DNA of 9,223 bases from Methanolinea sp. UBA473 (GTDB taxonomy: Archaea > Halobacteriota > Methanomicrobia > Methanomicrobiales > Methanospirillaceae), in the NCBI GenBank assembly GCA_002509495.1, contig DAEV01000022.1, positions 1 through 9,223 of the forward strand, given 5' to 3'. Positions 1 to 6,926 of this stretch are shown here, in pieces. The notes under the pieces were generated by a model that was not told the DNA's origin, ran no database searches, and saw only the letters and a list, made by a program, of their open reading frames with translations. Position 1 is the first letter of the stretch. Every line of letters begins with the position of its first letter. The position numbers and the translations under genes are program-made.

Positions 1-647
1 AGGAGTTTCCGGTTCATGGCAAGGAGGTCCCATGGGAAGATCGCGTCCTGCCAGTCGTCTGCCGGGATGGCTCTCAAAAGCTCTCCCGATTGGAGCATCA
101 CGCTCACCGCATCCGTCAGGTCGTTTTCCTGCGTATAGTCGAAGAACTTCCTGGATAGGGAGAAAATTCCAGTCGAAATGGTGAAGCTGGGTGCCTGGGA
201 GGGTTTCTCCACGATACTCGTCACGTATCCTTTCCGGACCGTGACCACCCCGAAATTCGAGGGATAGGGATGATCGCGTACCAGCACCGCGTTCTTCACG
301 TCCCGGATTCGGGCGATGGATGCCGCATCGATATAGTTGTCCCCCGGGAGAACCAGGAAGCGCTCCTTCAGGAGACTCTCGGCCTGGAGAAGGGCATGGG
401 CGGTCCCGAGCGGCTTTTTCTGGACCACCACTTCGGGGCAGGACTCCAGGGTATTGAGGTGGCGGATCACCTGCTCCTTCCGGTACCCCACAACCACGAT
501 GATCTCCCGGATCCCGCATTGTTCCAGCGCTTCGATCACATAGTCGAGGATGGGCCTGTTGGCCACGGGAATGAGGGCTTTCGGCCTGCTCATCGTGAGC
601 GGTCGGACCCTCCTCCCCTCCCCAGCTGCCAGAATTACCGCCTGCAT
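1..647 (-). CDS. Sugar-1-phosphate nucleotidylyltransferase (GlmU-like paralogue), C-terminus cut by window edge
   Basis: Partial gene; 215 codons are visible and the frame runs off the left edge without a stop. It is a nucleotidyltransferase of the GlmU/RfbA fold that joins an NTP to a sugar 1-phosphate, releasing pyrophosphate. The nucleotide loop LAAGEGRRVRPLT is at residues 6-18, followed by RPKALIPVANRP (21-32), LGTAHAL (80-86), the metal-binding PGDN (101-104) and the sugar-site EKP (147-149). The N-terminus MQAVILAAGEG closely parallels that of the gene just upstream, so this is a tandem but diverged paralogue. The start is the ATG at 645-647, six bases after the upstream stop; a GAGGT about 13 bases upstream is a poor ribosome site, so translational coupling is likely. 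Whether a left-handed beta-helix acetyltransferase domain follows cannot be seen. Class is certain; the exact sugar and nucleotide are not. Confidence 0.85.
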   Translation of the reverse strand, partial: MQAVILAAGEGRRVRPLTMSRPKALIPVANRPILDYVIEALEQCGIREIIVVVGYRKEQVIRHLNTLESCPEVVVQKKPLGTAHALLQAESLLKERFLVLPGDNYIDAASIARIRDVKNAVLVRDHPYPSNFGVVTVRKGYVTSIVEKPSQAPSFTISTGIFSLSRKFFDYTQENDLTDAVSVMLQSGELLRAIPADDWQDAIFPWDLLAMNRKL

Positions 648-653
648 GAGAAT

Positions 654-1853
654 CTACCGTACCTCTGCATCTTTCCCGATATATCCATCTACGACTGCGC
701 CAGGGGCGATACGTACGCTGCTGCCGATCACCGCACCCACGTTCACCGAACAATTGATCCCGAACTGCACGTCGTCCCCGATGATTGCTCCGAGCTTCTT
801 CCTGCCGGTATCCTTTCCCATCACCCTGACTGTAGCCCTGTCGTGTCTCAGGTTGGCTATCTTGGTCCCCGCACCAAAATTGCACCCGCTGCCCACCACG
901 GAATCGCCGAGGTAATTGAAGTGAGGCAGGTTGGTGCCGGGGAGGACGATGGAATTTTTGACTCCGGTGCAATGACCGATGTGACATCCGTCCCCGATCG
1001 TGGTGGAGCCCCGGATGTGGGCATGCGGCCCGATCCGGCAGTCTTTCCCGATGCTGCAGGGACCTTCGATGTAGGTGCCTGACCGGACCAGAGTCCCGTC
1101 GCCTATCTGAACGGGTCCGTGAATCACGACACCGTCCTCCAGAGTTCCCCGCACATCCCGGACCAGTCCGGCCATAAGGCGTTCATTCGCGGAGAGGAGT
1201 TCCCAGGGGTATCCCACATCGATCCAGGACGAGAGCATGGATCCCCTCAATATTCCCTCGTCGATCAAAAATGAGAGGGCATCGGTGAGCTCGAGCTCGC
1301 CCCGGGGCGAGCATTCAACCCGGTCCACGTAGGAGAATATCTCACTGGTGAAATGGTAGATCCCGGCATTGATGAGGTTCCCCTCGGGATTCGGAGACTT
1401 TTCCCGAAGGCGGACGATCCTGTCTTCCTTGATCTGCACTACTCCGTAATCCTCCGGATGGGTCGAGGGAAAAATTCCCATGCAGGGACCTTTTTTTTCG
1501 GAGAGCGCCTTGATATCAGCGCTTTCCAACACCATGTCCCCGTTCATCAGGAGGAACTCCTCATCCACCTGGCCCCTTACAACCGAGAGCGCATCCGCCG
1601 TGCCACGCTGGTGGCGCTGGGTGACATATTCAATCTCGACAGAGTACGAGCTCCCGTCTCCGAAATACCCGCGAATCTCCCTCTCGCCGTATCCCACCAC
1701 GAAGAGAAATGAACGCAGGCCTGCATCCCTGGCAGCACGGAGGAGGTGCTCGATCATAGGGCGGTTGGCAAGGGGAAGCATCACTTTCGGCCGCTTTGAG
1801 GTGAGCGGGCGCATCCTCTTCCCCTCCCCCGCGGCCAGGATGACACACTGCAT
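654..1853 (-). CDS. glmU: Bifunctional sugar-1-P nucleotidylyltransferase / amino-sugar-1-P acetyltransferase
   Basis: 399 aa, the usual length of archaeal two-domain GlmU enzymes of the Sulfolobus ST0452 type. It is predicted to acetylate GlcN-1-P and couple it to UTP, giving UDP-GlcNAc. The N-terminal Rossmann domain (1 to about 230) shows LAAGEGKRMRPLT (6-18), GTADA (84-88), NGD (104-106), EK (151-152) and DVGYPWELL. From about residue 235 there are hexapeptide repeats of a left-handed beta helix (IGDG, IGKD, IGDG), then the archaeal acetyltransferase core with HFNY (311-314), GAGT (327-330) and NLR (334-336). The ATG at 1851-1853 is preferred because it gives the same MQ-VILAAGEG N-terminus as the paralogue downstream; a TTG at 1857-1859 with GGAG 7 bases upstream would add two residues. 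It lies 27 bp after glmM and 6 bp before the paralogue. An A8 run is present in the coding strand (1491-1498) but the frame is intact. Confidence 0.93.
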   Translation of the reverse strand: MQCVILAAGEGKRMRPLTSKRPKVMLPLANRPMIEHLLRAARDAGLRSFLFVVGYGEREIRGYFGDGSSYSVEIEYVTQRHQRGTADALSVVRGQVDEEFLLMNGDMVLESADIKALSEKKGPCMGIFPSTHPEDYGVVQIKEDRIVRLREKSPNPEGNLINAGIYHFTSEIFSYVDRVECSPRGELELTDALSFLIDEGILRGSMLSSWIDVGYPWELLSANERLMAGLVRDVRGTLEDGVVIHGPVQIGDGTLVRSGTYIEGPCSIGKDCRIGPHAHIRGSTTIGDGCHIGHCTGVKNSIVLPGTNLPHFNYLGDSVVGSGCNFGAGTKIANLRHDRATVRVMGKDTGRKKLGAIIGDDVQFGINCSVNVGAVIGSSVRIAPGAVVDGYIGKDAEVR

Positions 1854-1880
1854 ACTCAATTACCTTCTCCGGAACGGGAT

Positions 1881-3143
1881 TTATGTTTTCTTCCCGGCCT
1901 TTACCGCAGCAAGGCCTTTCTCCTGCATCTCATCCGCCTTCCTCCGGGTTCGCCCTTCCGCGGTGATCCGTATCTTGGGTTCAGTCCCTGAAGCACGGAT
2001 CAGGCACCAGCCGTCCTCATCGGCAAAACGAATACCGTCAGTCGGGGAATCGGCCCCGAGAGAAGTCATCACCGAGGATGGATCCGGGCAGGGTAAGGAG
2101 ATCCGGACCATCGGGTATTCCGGAATCTTTTCGAGCTCCTCACGGAGATCCCAGTCCGCAACGATCCGGCTGAACAGGGCTGCAGCATAGGGTCCATCCG
2201 GACAGAGCGAGTGATCCGGAAAGATCCATGCCCCTGACGGTTCTCCTCCGAACTCTCCCCAGCGGGTAAGTTCCTCGGACACGAATGCATCCCCAACGGG
2301 GGTTCTCCTGACCTCCGCCCACTCCTCGACTGCCATGCTGGCATCGCTCGTGGTCACGATCCTTTTTGCCCCCAGGTAACGGGCGAAGAGGATAAGCATC
2401 GCGTCCCCCGGGATGATTGTTCCCTCCGCATCGAATGCAACCATCCTGTCGGCATCCCCGTCGTGGACCACCGCCCCCCTGGCCCCGAGTTTCCTGATAA
2501 GGGGGGGGATGTACGGAAGGTTCTCCAGGAGAGGTTCGGAGGGTCGGGAAAACTTCCCGGACGGATTGCAATTTACGGCGTGCACCCGGATTCCAAGCCC
2601 TGCAAGGATCCCGGGGGAGGCTACGCTCCCTGCCCCATTGCCACAATCCAGGATCATGGAGAGATCGGAAATTTCCGGAATCCTGTGAAGGATCCTTTCC
2701 CGGTAGGAATCCAGAATCGCAGCCGGCACGGTTCTCCCGAATTTATCCCATTCGGGCTGGAATGTCCCGGTTTCCGCTATCTGCAACGATTCCTCCACCT
2801 CGACCTGCTGGGACCGCAGGAGGGACGATCCGCCCGGGTTGAAGATCTTGAGACCGTTATACTCTTCCGGGTTATGAGACGCGGTGATCATGCACCCGTA
2901 TCCCCCATGAGGGGTTGCGAGAGCGACGGCCGGCGTGGGGGCAAGCCCTGCTGTCTTCACGAGAGCCCCCGCGGAAAGAGCTCCTGCAGAGAACGCCCTG
3001 GCCAGGACCGGGGAGGTGGTCCGCGTGTCCACACCCACAATCAGTTCTCTTCGCGGGGCGCCGAGGATCCTCCCGACCATGAGGGCAGTCCTGACAAGGT
3101 CCGGCCCGTAACGGGACCGTATCCCCGAAGAGCCAAAACGCAT
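1881..3143 (-). CDS. glmM: Phosphoglucosamine mutase / phosphohexomutase
   Basis: 420 aa, alpha-D-phosphohexomutase superfamily. It probably converts glucosamine 6-phosphate to glucosamine 1-phosphate, the substrate for GlmU encoded just downstream. All four signature loops are visible: the phosphoserine loop TASHNP with Ser89, the metal-binding loop DGDADR (228-233), the sugar-binding loop GGEPSG (299-304) and the phosphate-binding RASGTEPK (383-390). The chosen start is the ATG at 3141-3143, giving MRFGSSGIRSRYG, which matches the N-terminal FGTSGIRG-type motif of the family; a TTG at 3164 would add seven residues without family support. The ribosome site is weak (GAG about 8 bases upstream). 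It starts 30 bp after the Cys-rich gene and ends with TAA 27 bp before glmU. Phosphomannomutase is an alternative for the family, but the glmU neighbours favour glucosamine. Confidence 0.93.
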   Translation of the reverse strand: MRFGSSGIRSRYGPDLVRTALMVGRILGAPRRELIVGVDTRTTSPVLARAFSAGALSAGALVKTAGLAPTPAVALATPHGGYGCMITASHNPEEYNGLKIFNPGGSSLLRSQQVEVEESLQIAETGTFQPEWDKFGRTVPAAILDSYRERILHRIPEISDLSMILDCGNGAGSVASPGILAGLGIRVHAVNCNPSGKFSRPSEPLLENLPYIPPLIRKLGARGAVVHDGDADRMVAFDAEGTIIPGDAMLILFARYLGAKRIVTTSDASMAVEEWAEVRRTPVGDAFVSEELTRWGEFGGEPSGAWIFPDHSLCPDGPYAAALFSRIVADWDLREELEKIPEYPMVRISLPCPDPSSVMTSLGADSPTDGIRFADEDGWCLIRASGTEPKIRITAEGRTRRKADEMQEKGLAAVKAGKKT

Positions 3144-3173
3144 GGGTACTTCTCGGTCGCCCAAACAATAGAG

Positions 3174-3776
3174 TTATGCCCTGCCGTAAGGGCACCAGTG
3201 CTCCAGGCCCTCCAGCGAGCAGATTCCCGCAGTGGACGGCGAGAGGAAGATCACACGACGACCCCCTGCTGTCCCGGCAACCTCCTGTCCTCCGGGGACC
3301 ACAAGGCCTTCCCCCGTGACAAGGATCACCTCTGCATCTCCGGGGTTGTCCACCTGGATTCCAAGATCATGCCCGGGACCTGGTGCGACTTCCAGGCAAA
3401 AGACTGATTTTCCGCCTACCTCCTTTTTCAAGGCTTCCCGGCAGGATGCATGGCATTCCTTCGGGCATGCCTTCTGAATCCTCGAAAGGCAGAGAAATCC
3501 GGCAATTACGTTGAGGATGGCGCATGCCGCAGCCCGTTGTGCGGGCTTCTCCAGCAACGCCCCGAACATGAAGCCGAGCCTCGTAGTCGCGCGGATGGGC
3601 TCGCTTGTCACGAATTGCGCGATCCTCCCCCCAAAAGCCGCCTCCATGCACGCTCCCCGTTCGAACTGGCAGATGACGGTATCCGGGTTCACCCCGAGCA
3701 TGATGTTCCCGTCCTCGCACCCGGTATGTTCCACCTTCTGCCGGAGTTTTTCCACCGCATTTCTGATCAAGTTCAA
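3174..3776 (-). CDS. Cys-rich protein, tentative DUF4213/DUF364 ('putative heavy-metal chelation') relative
   Basis: 200 aa, no firm assignment. It contains 11 cysteines (20, 36, 43, 85, 96, 104, 108, 112, 127, 186, 195); those at 96-112 follow C-x7-C-x3-C-x3-C inside a predicted helical stretch. The central segment LLEKPAQRAAACAILNVI (74-91) resembles the helical '..ERALGLAALNA' region of DUF4213. The end (149-198: EVILVTGEGLVV, then RRVIFLSPST and CPYG) resembles the closing beta-alpha unit of DUF364, where TG(S/T)TLVNGT and GPST occur. This resemblance is recalled, not computed, and the usual NGT is replaced by VPGGQ. No signal peptide or membrane segment is seen, so it is probably cytosolic. 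It starts with TTG at 3774-3776, three bases after a GGTGAT that contains the stop of the upstream gene; a TTG at 3770 is possible. It sits between a metal-dependent hydrolase gene and glmM. Confidence 0.8.
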   Translation of the reverse strand: MNLIRNAVEKLRQKVEHTGCEDGNIMLGVNPDTVICQFERGACMEAAFGGRIAQFVTSEPIRATTRLGFMFGALLEKPAQRAAACAILNVIAGFLCLSRIQKACPKECHASCREALKKEVGGKSVFCLEVAPGPGHDLGIQVDNPGDAEVILVTGEGLVVPGGQEVAGTAGGRRVIFLSPSTAGICSLEGLEHWCPYGRA

Positions 3777-3779
3777 GGT

Positions 3780-3785
3780 ATCACC
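3780..3785 (-). promoter_or_regulatory. Shine-Dalgarno site of the Cys-rich gene, containing the cyclase stop codon
   Basis: GGTGAT ends three bases before the TTG at 3776, the same geometry as the site ahead of the cyclase gene, and includes the cyclase TGA (3783-3781). This supports a TTG start where no in-frame ATG is available before residue 26. Confidence 0.55.
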
Positions 3786-4389
3786 AGGGTTTTTCCTTCA
3801 GCATCACCCGGCAGGGTGAACCGTCAAGACCCTCAAGACGAAGCGGCAGGGCGACCATCCAGTAATCCCCCTGCCCTATTCCGGAGAGGTCAAGGAGCTC
3901 GATAATCACGACTCCTTGGGAAAGGAGGGTACGGTGCACCTGGCCATCCCCGGAAAACGGTTCGATCGAGGGGGAATCGATCCCGACGCAATGCACTCCG
4001 TCCTCGACGATCCTCTTTGCCGCGCCTGGCGAGAGTCCTGGATATTCCTCTTCGAATCCCGTTTTTCCCGAAAAGGGGGTCTTGAAAAGGATCTTGTCCG
4101 TCCCCGCAGGGCATCCGTAAAGGTCCTCTTCTCCAATCTCCGGGGAATCCATGGCCGCCTCGACCACCCTGCAGCGGCCCGTCAGTTTCTCCATCGGAAT
4201 CTGATCGATAGAGGGAGCGCCTTTGAGATAGTGGCAGGGGGCATCGATATGGGTTCCCGTATGGGTGCTCAGCCGGAGGCGGGAAAGGACGTATCTCCCA
4301 TGGTCCTCCTGCACGATCCTTGGTATGATATCCCCCGGGTAGACCACCATCCCCTCTTTCACAGACCGGGTGACGTCGAACCAGGCCAT
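3781..4389 (-). CDS. Cyclase/KynB-family metal-dependent hydrolase
   Basis: 202 aa, Pfam Cyclase (PF04199) family, typically a two-zinc hydrolase of about 200 residues. The signature HTGTHIDAPCH is at 43-53. The metal and catalytic set is complete: His43, His47, Asp49, His53, His152 and Glu164, with spacings identical to those I recall for bacterial kynurenine formamidase (48/52/54/58 and 160/172). The family includes N-formylkynurenine formamidase, isatin hydrolase and various lactone or amide hydrolases, so the substrate cannot be named. The start is the ATG at 4387-4389, which gives MAWFDVTRSV and follows a strong GAGGTGA four bases upstream; an ATG at 4446 inside pcm would add 19 residues with no family match. 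The stop (3781-3783) lies inside the ribosome site of the next gene. Confidence 0.9.
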   Translation of the reverse strand: MAWFDVTRSVKEGMVVYPGDIIPRIVQEDHGRYVLSRLRLSTHTGTHIDAPCHYLKGAPSIDQIPMEKLTGRCRVVEAAMDSPEIGEEDLYGCPAGTDKILFKTPFSGKTGFEEEYPGLSPGAAKRIVEDGVHCVGIDSPSIEPFSGDGQVHRTLLSQGVVIIELLDLSGIGQGDYWMVALPLRLEGLDGSPCRVMLKEKPW

Positions 4390-4393
4390 TTTC

Positions 4394-4400
4394 TCACCTC
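4394..4400 (-). promoter_or_regulatory. Shine-Dalgarno site of the cyclase gene, containing the pcm stop codon
   Basis: GAGGTGA is a strong match to the archaeal anti-SD complement. It ends four bases before the cyclase ATG and its last three bases are the pcm TGA. It decides the start at 4389 over the upstream ATG at 4446. Confidence 0.75.
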
Positions 4401-5056
4401 TCCCACCCGTAACGCCCGAGGAGCGGAACAAAGACAACTCCGCCATGCGAGGAACGGCTGATCCTTCCCCCGGATTTTACCAGCCTGACCAGTTCCTGCA
4501 GGTCCCTTGCCCCAACCGGTGCTACCAGCCGCCCTGCCTCCGCAAGCTGTTCGACGAGAGGTTCGGGAACGGAGGGTGTGGCGGCCGTGACGAGGATGCC
4601 GTCGTAAGGAGCTTTCTCCGGGTATCCCTCCGTACCATCCCCATTCACCAGTTGCACGTTCCGGATTCCGACCCTGAGAAGGTTCTCCTCCGCCATCCGG
4701 GACACCTCGGGGATCCTCTCCACCGAGATTACTTCCCGCGCCAGCTTTGCCAGGATGGCAGCCTGGTACCCGCTTCCCGTGCCAACTTCCAGCACCCTGT
4801 CGGAAGGCGCCACCTCCAGGAGTTCCGTCATGAGAGCCACGATGTAGGGCTGGGAGATGGTCTGCCCCTGGCCTATGGGCAGCGGACTGTCCGCATAGGC
4901 TGCCTCCCGGTAAGCGGGAGGAACGAAAAGGTGCCGGGGCACGGCGCGCATCGCATCGAGCACTCTCGGATTTGCAACACCCCGTGCCGCGATCTGGGTC
5001 TCCACCATCCGGATCCGCTCGCGTTCCCTATCGTTTCCCTCATACATAGATCCCAT
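4394..5056 (-). CDS. pcm: Protein-L-isoaspartate O-methyltransferase
   Basis: 220 aa, normal length for PCMT. It transfers methyl from S-adenosylmethionine to L-isoaspartyl residues in aged proteins, starting their repair in the cytosol. Visible motifs: RHLFVP (41-46), the family signature GQGQTISQP (62-70), SAM motif I VLEVGTGSGYQ (88-98), acidic SVER (111-114), the GDGTEGYPEKAPYD stretch (139-152) and the C-terminal VPLLGRYGW (210-218). The frame stays open upstream into sufB (ATG at 5146), but the ATG at 5054-5056 is preferred: it starts 31 bp after the sufB stop, has GGAG seven bases upstream and gives the family length. An ATG at 5047 is also possible. Its TGA stop is embedded in the ribosome site of the cyclase gene. 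Confidence 0.95.
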   Translation of the reverse strand: MGSMYEGNDRERERIRMVETQIAARGVANPRVLDAMRAVPRHLFVPPAYREAAYADSPLPIGQGQTISQPYIVALMTELLEVAPSDRVLEVGTGSGYQAAILAKLAREVISVERIPEVSRMAEENLLRVGIRNVQLVNGDGTEGYPEKAPYDGILVTAATPSVPEPLVEQLAEAGRLVAPVGARDLQELVRLVKSGGRISRSSHGGVVFVPLLGRYGWER

Positions 5057-5087
5057 CCGTTCTCTCCCCCACCTTGCGGCAGGCGTA

Positions 5088-6206
5088 TCAAAATCCCGAT
5101 TTCTCGGCGGTGTCGATCGCGCTGTCGATGGAGCGCTGAAGGGCATCGGGGAGGCCGGTGATCTTCACGTCCAGGAATCCCCTGATGATGGTCGCGGTCG
5201 CCATCTCCTCGTCAAGACCCCGGGACATGAGGTACTCGATCTCCTCCCGCGCAATCTTTCCCACCGCGGCTTCGTGCGTCAGCTCGGTACCGACCACCTT
5301 GCCTTCGATTTCGGGGATGGCATAGATGATCCCGTCCTTCAGGATCAACCCCTTGCATTCGAGGTGCCCTTTCGTACCCTCCACCTGGCCGCTGATGTGG
5401 CCGCGGGATATGATTGTGCCCCCCTTCGTGATCGCCCGGGTAATCAGCTCGGCGCTCGCGCCTTTTGCCGAGAGGACTGCCCTTGATCCCAGGTCCATTG
5501 TTGAGCCGGGAGTGCCGATCACCACGCTGGAGAAACGGGCCACCGAGTCTCTTCCCCTGCAATGAGCCGTGGGATACATCTGGATCTTTTTCACCGGCTG
5601 CATGCAGACGTAATTGGACAGGAAGGTGCCGCCTTCCTCGACGATTGCCGCACTCCTCGGGTATACCTCGATCTCCTGGCCCCAGGTATGGATCATGGTG
5701 AAGCTGATCTTGGCGTTCTTTCCCACGTAGAACTCCGAGATCCCGTAATGCGCCCCGCCCCGTCCCACATGGGTCCCGCTGGCGCAGCCGGATACGATAT
5801 GAAGCTCGGCATTCTCTTCTGCAATGATGATATTATGTACGTGCTGGACCTGCTCCCGCCCAAGGTAGAGGCATGCCTGGACGGGAAATATGTTGTTCGA
5901 ACCTTTTTTTGCGATGATGACGTATCCCTGCGGCTCCTTCTGCTCCGCGACGTACCGGGTATATTCGTCCTTGTCCTTCGGCACGAGATTCCAGGCGTAA
6001 TCCTTGAGCCATTCGTATCTCTTCAGCGCCTCGGAATAAGGCAGGACGTCGATCCCTTCTTCGCTGCAGGTGGAATGCACCACGTCCTGGTTCATCTGGA
6101 AATAGCTGCCGCACCGGCCGGCGAGGGAGAGGTTGATCCCGGAGAGGGCCAGTCTCTCCCTGTCCTCGTTGGGAATACCCTGTTCATTATTTATTTCTGG
6201 CGGCAT
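5088..6206 (-). CDS. sufB: SufB-family Fe-S cluster scaffold protein
   Basis: 372 aa, SufB/SufD family beta-helix core. It acts with the SufC ATPase as a scaffold on which Fe-S clusters are built and passed to apoproteins. The C-terminal core shows HLEC then GLILKDG; Cys284 aligns with the essential Cys405 of E. coli SufB (CDSLLIGD), and Glu312 in THEAA aligns with the Glu of HEATTSK, so this is the SufB rather than the SufD type (alignment by eye). A further seven or so Cys lie upstream. The start at the ATG 6204-6206 is chosen because AAGGAGTG lies eight bases upstream of it; it overlaps the end of sufC by 16 bp. An ATG at 6290 would give a much longer overlap and an acidic tail unlike the family. 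No sufD, sufS or sufE is adjacent. This fits the minimal archaeal SufCB (SmsCB-type) arrangement. Confidence 0.93.
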   Translation of the reverse strand: MPPEINNEQGIPNEDRERLALSGINLSLAGRCGSYFQMNQDVVHSTCSEEGIDVLPYSEALKRYEWLKDYAWNLVPKDKDEYTRYVAEQKEPQGYVIIAKKGSNNIFPVQACLYLGREQVQHVHNIIIAEENAELHIVSGCASGTHVGRGGAHYGISEFYVGKNAKISFTMIHTWGQEIEVYPRSAAIVEEGGTFLSNYVCMQPVKKIQMYPTAHCRGRDSVARFSSVVIGTPGSTMDLGSRAVLSAKGASAELITRAITKGGTIISRGHISGQVEGTKGHLECKGLILKDGIIYAIPEIEGKVVGTELTHEAAVGKIAREEIEYLMSRGLDEEMATATIIRGFLDVKITGLPDALQRSIDSAIDTAEKSGF

Positions 6207-6922
6207 TCCAGGCACTCCTTGTAACCCCTCTCCTTGATCTCCTTCAGAATCTCGCGAGGACTCCCATGGCATTTGATCTCCCCGTCGCACATCACGTGAC
6301 CGATATTGGCATCCACGTAGTCAAGGATGTATCCGGTATGCGTGATGATCAGCCCGCTCTTTTTCCTGTTCACGATTTGGACTTCCTTTTCCAACAGATT
6401 CCCAATCCTGGCCCCCAGCAGGTGGATATTCTCGAGGTCGACACCGCTCTCGGGCTCATCGAGCATGACGAAATCCGGGTTCTGCATCATCAGCTGGAGG
6501 ATCTCGCTCCGTTTAATCTCCCCACCGGAAAATCCCCTGTTGATGTCCCGCGAAAGGAACTGGTCCATGTTCACGGTCCTTGCCAGGGCCAGGATCTCGT
6601 CTTCCTTCTTTTTTGAGGTTGCGGCAAGAAGCTTCCCAAGTTTCAAGCCCGATATGGTGGGAGGCCGCTGGAACATGATCCCCATTCCCCGCAATGCTCT
6701 TTCGTGAACGGGCATCTGGGTGACGTCCTCTCCCTTGAACCTGATCGTGCCTTCCCTGATATTAAAAGTCGAGAAGCCCATAATCGCCATGAGGAGCGTG
6801 CTTTTCCCAGAGCCGTTCGGCCCCATCAGGACGTGGGTCTCGCCGTCCCTAATATTGAGGTTGATATCGTGAAGGATCTCCTTTCCCCCCACCTCCACGT
6901 GCAGGTCTGAAATTTCCAGCAT
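6191..6922 (-). CDS. sufC: SufC-type Fe-S assembly ABC ATPase
   Basis: 243 aa, soluble ABC ATPase with no membrane segments. It powers SufB in Fe-S cluster assembly. Motifs in order: Walker A GPNGSGKST (34-42), Q-loop FQRPP (84-88) with Gln85, ABC signature FSGGE (131-135), Walker B FVMLDEPESGVD (151-162) and H-loop His195 in IITHT. The ESGVD after Walker B and the short GEIKRSE after the signature are typical of SufC rather than of transporter ATPases. The C-terminus carries CLEC (237-240), a CxxC pair. It is the first gene of the long operon: ATG at 6920-6922, with the ribosome site GGTGGAG inside a perfect hairpin just upstream. It overlaps sufB by 16 bp, which fits tight coupling of the two subunits. 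Confidence 0.95.
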   Translation of the reverse strand: MLEISDLHVEVGGKEILHDINLNIRDGETHVLMGPNGSGKSTLLMAIMGFSTFNIREGTIRFKGEDVTQMPVHERALRGMGIMFQRPPTISGLKLGKLLAATSKKKEDEILALARTVNMDQFLSRDINRGFSGGEIKRSEILQLMMQNPDFVMLDEPESGVDLENIHLLGARIGNLLEKEVQIVNRKKSGLIITHTGYILDYVDANIGHVMCDGEIKCHGSPREILKEIKERGYKECLECRQK

Positions 6923-6926
6923 CTCT

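Noticed and set aside
270..1082. Plus-strand open frame of 270 codons across both nucleotidyltransferase genes
   Set aside because: It spans the junction of two recognisable minus-strand genes and has no family similarity that I can see.
1491..1498. A8 run inside glmU (and C8 at 2501-2508 inside glmM, A7 near 5904-5910 inside sufB) as possible slippage or frameshift sites
   Set aside because: All three frames are intact through the runs, product lengths are normal for their families, and no useful alternative frame follows.
2463..3407. Long plus-strand open frame (314 codons) opposite glmM
   Set aside because: It is antisense to a gene with all four phosphohexomutase motifs, runs past the glmM start into the next gene, and translates to a Pro/Arg/Gly-rich sequence with no recognisable domain; typical shadow frame in G+C-rich DNA.
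4370..5161. Plus-strand open frame of 263 codons opposite pcm
   Set aside because: The minus strand clearly encodes Pcm with its SAM motif; the plus-strand product is low-complexity Arg/Pro/His-rich and lacks a ribosome site.
6206..6290. Longer sufB start at the ATG 6290
   Set aside because: It would overlap sufC by 100 bp and add an acidic tail without family match; the ATG at 6206 has a good ribosome site.
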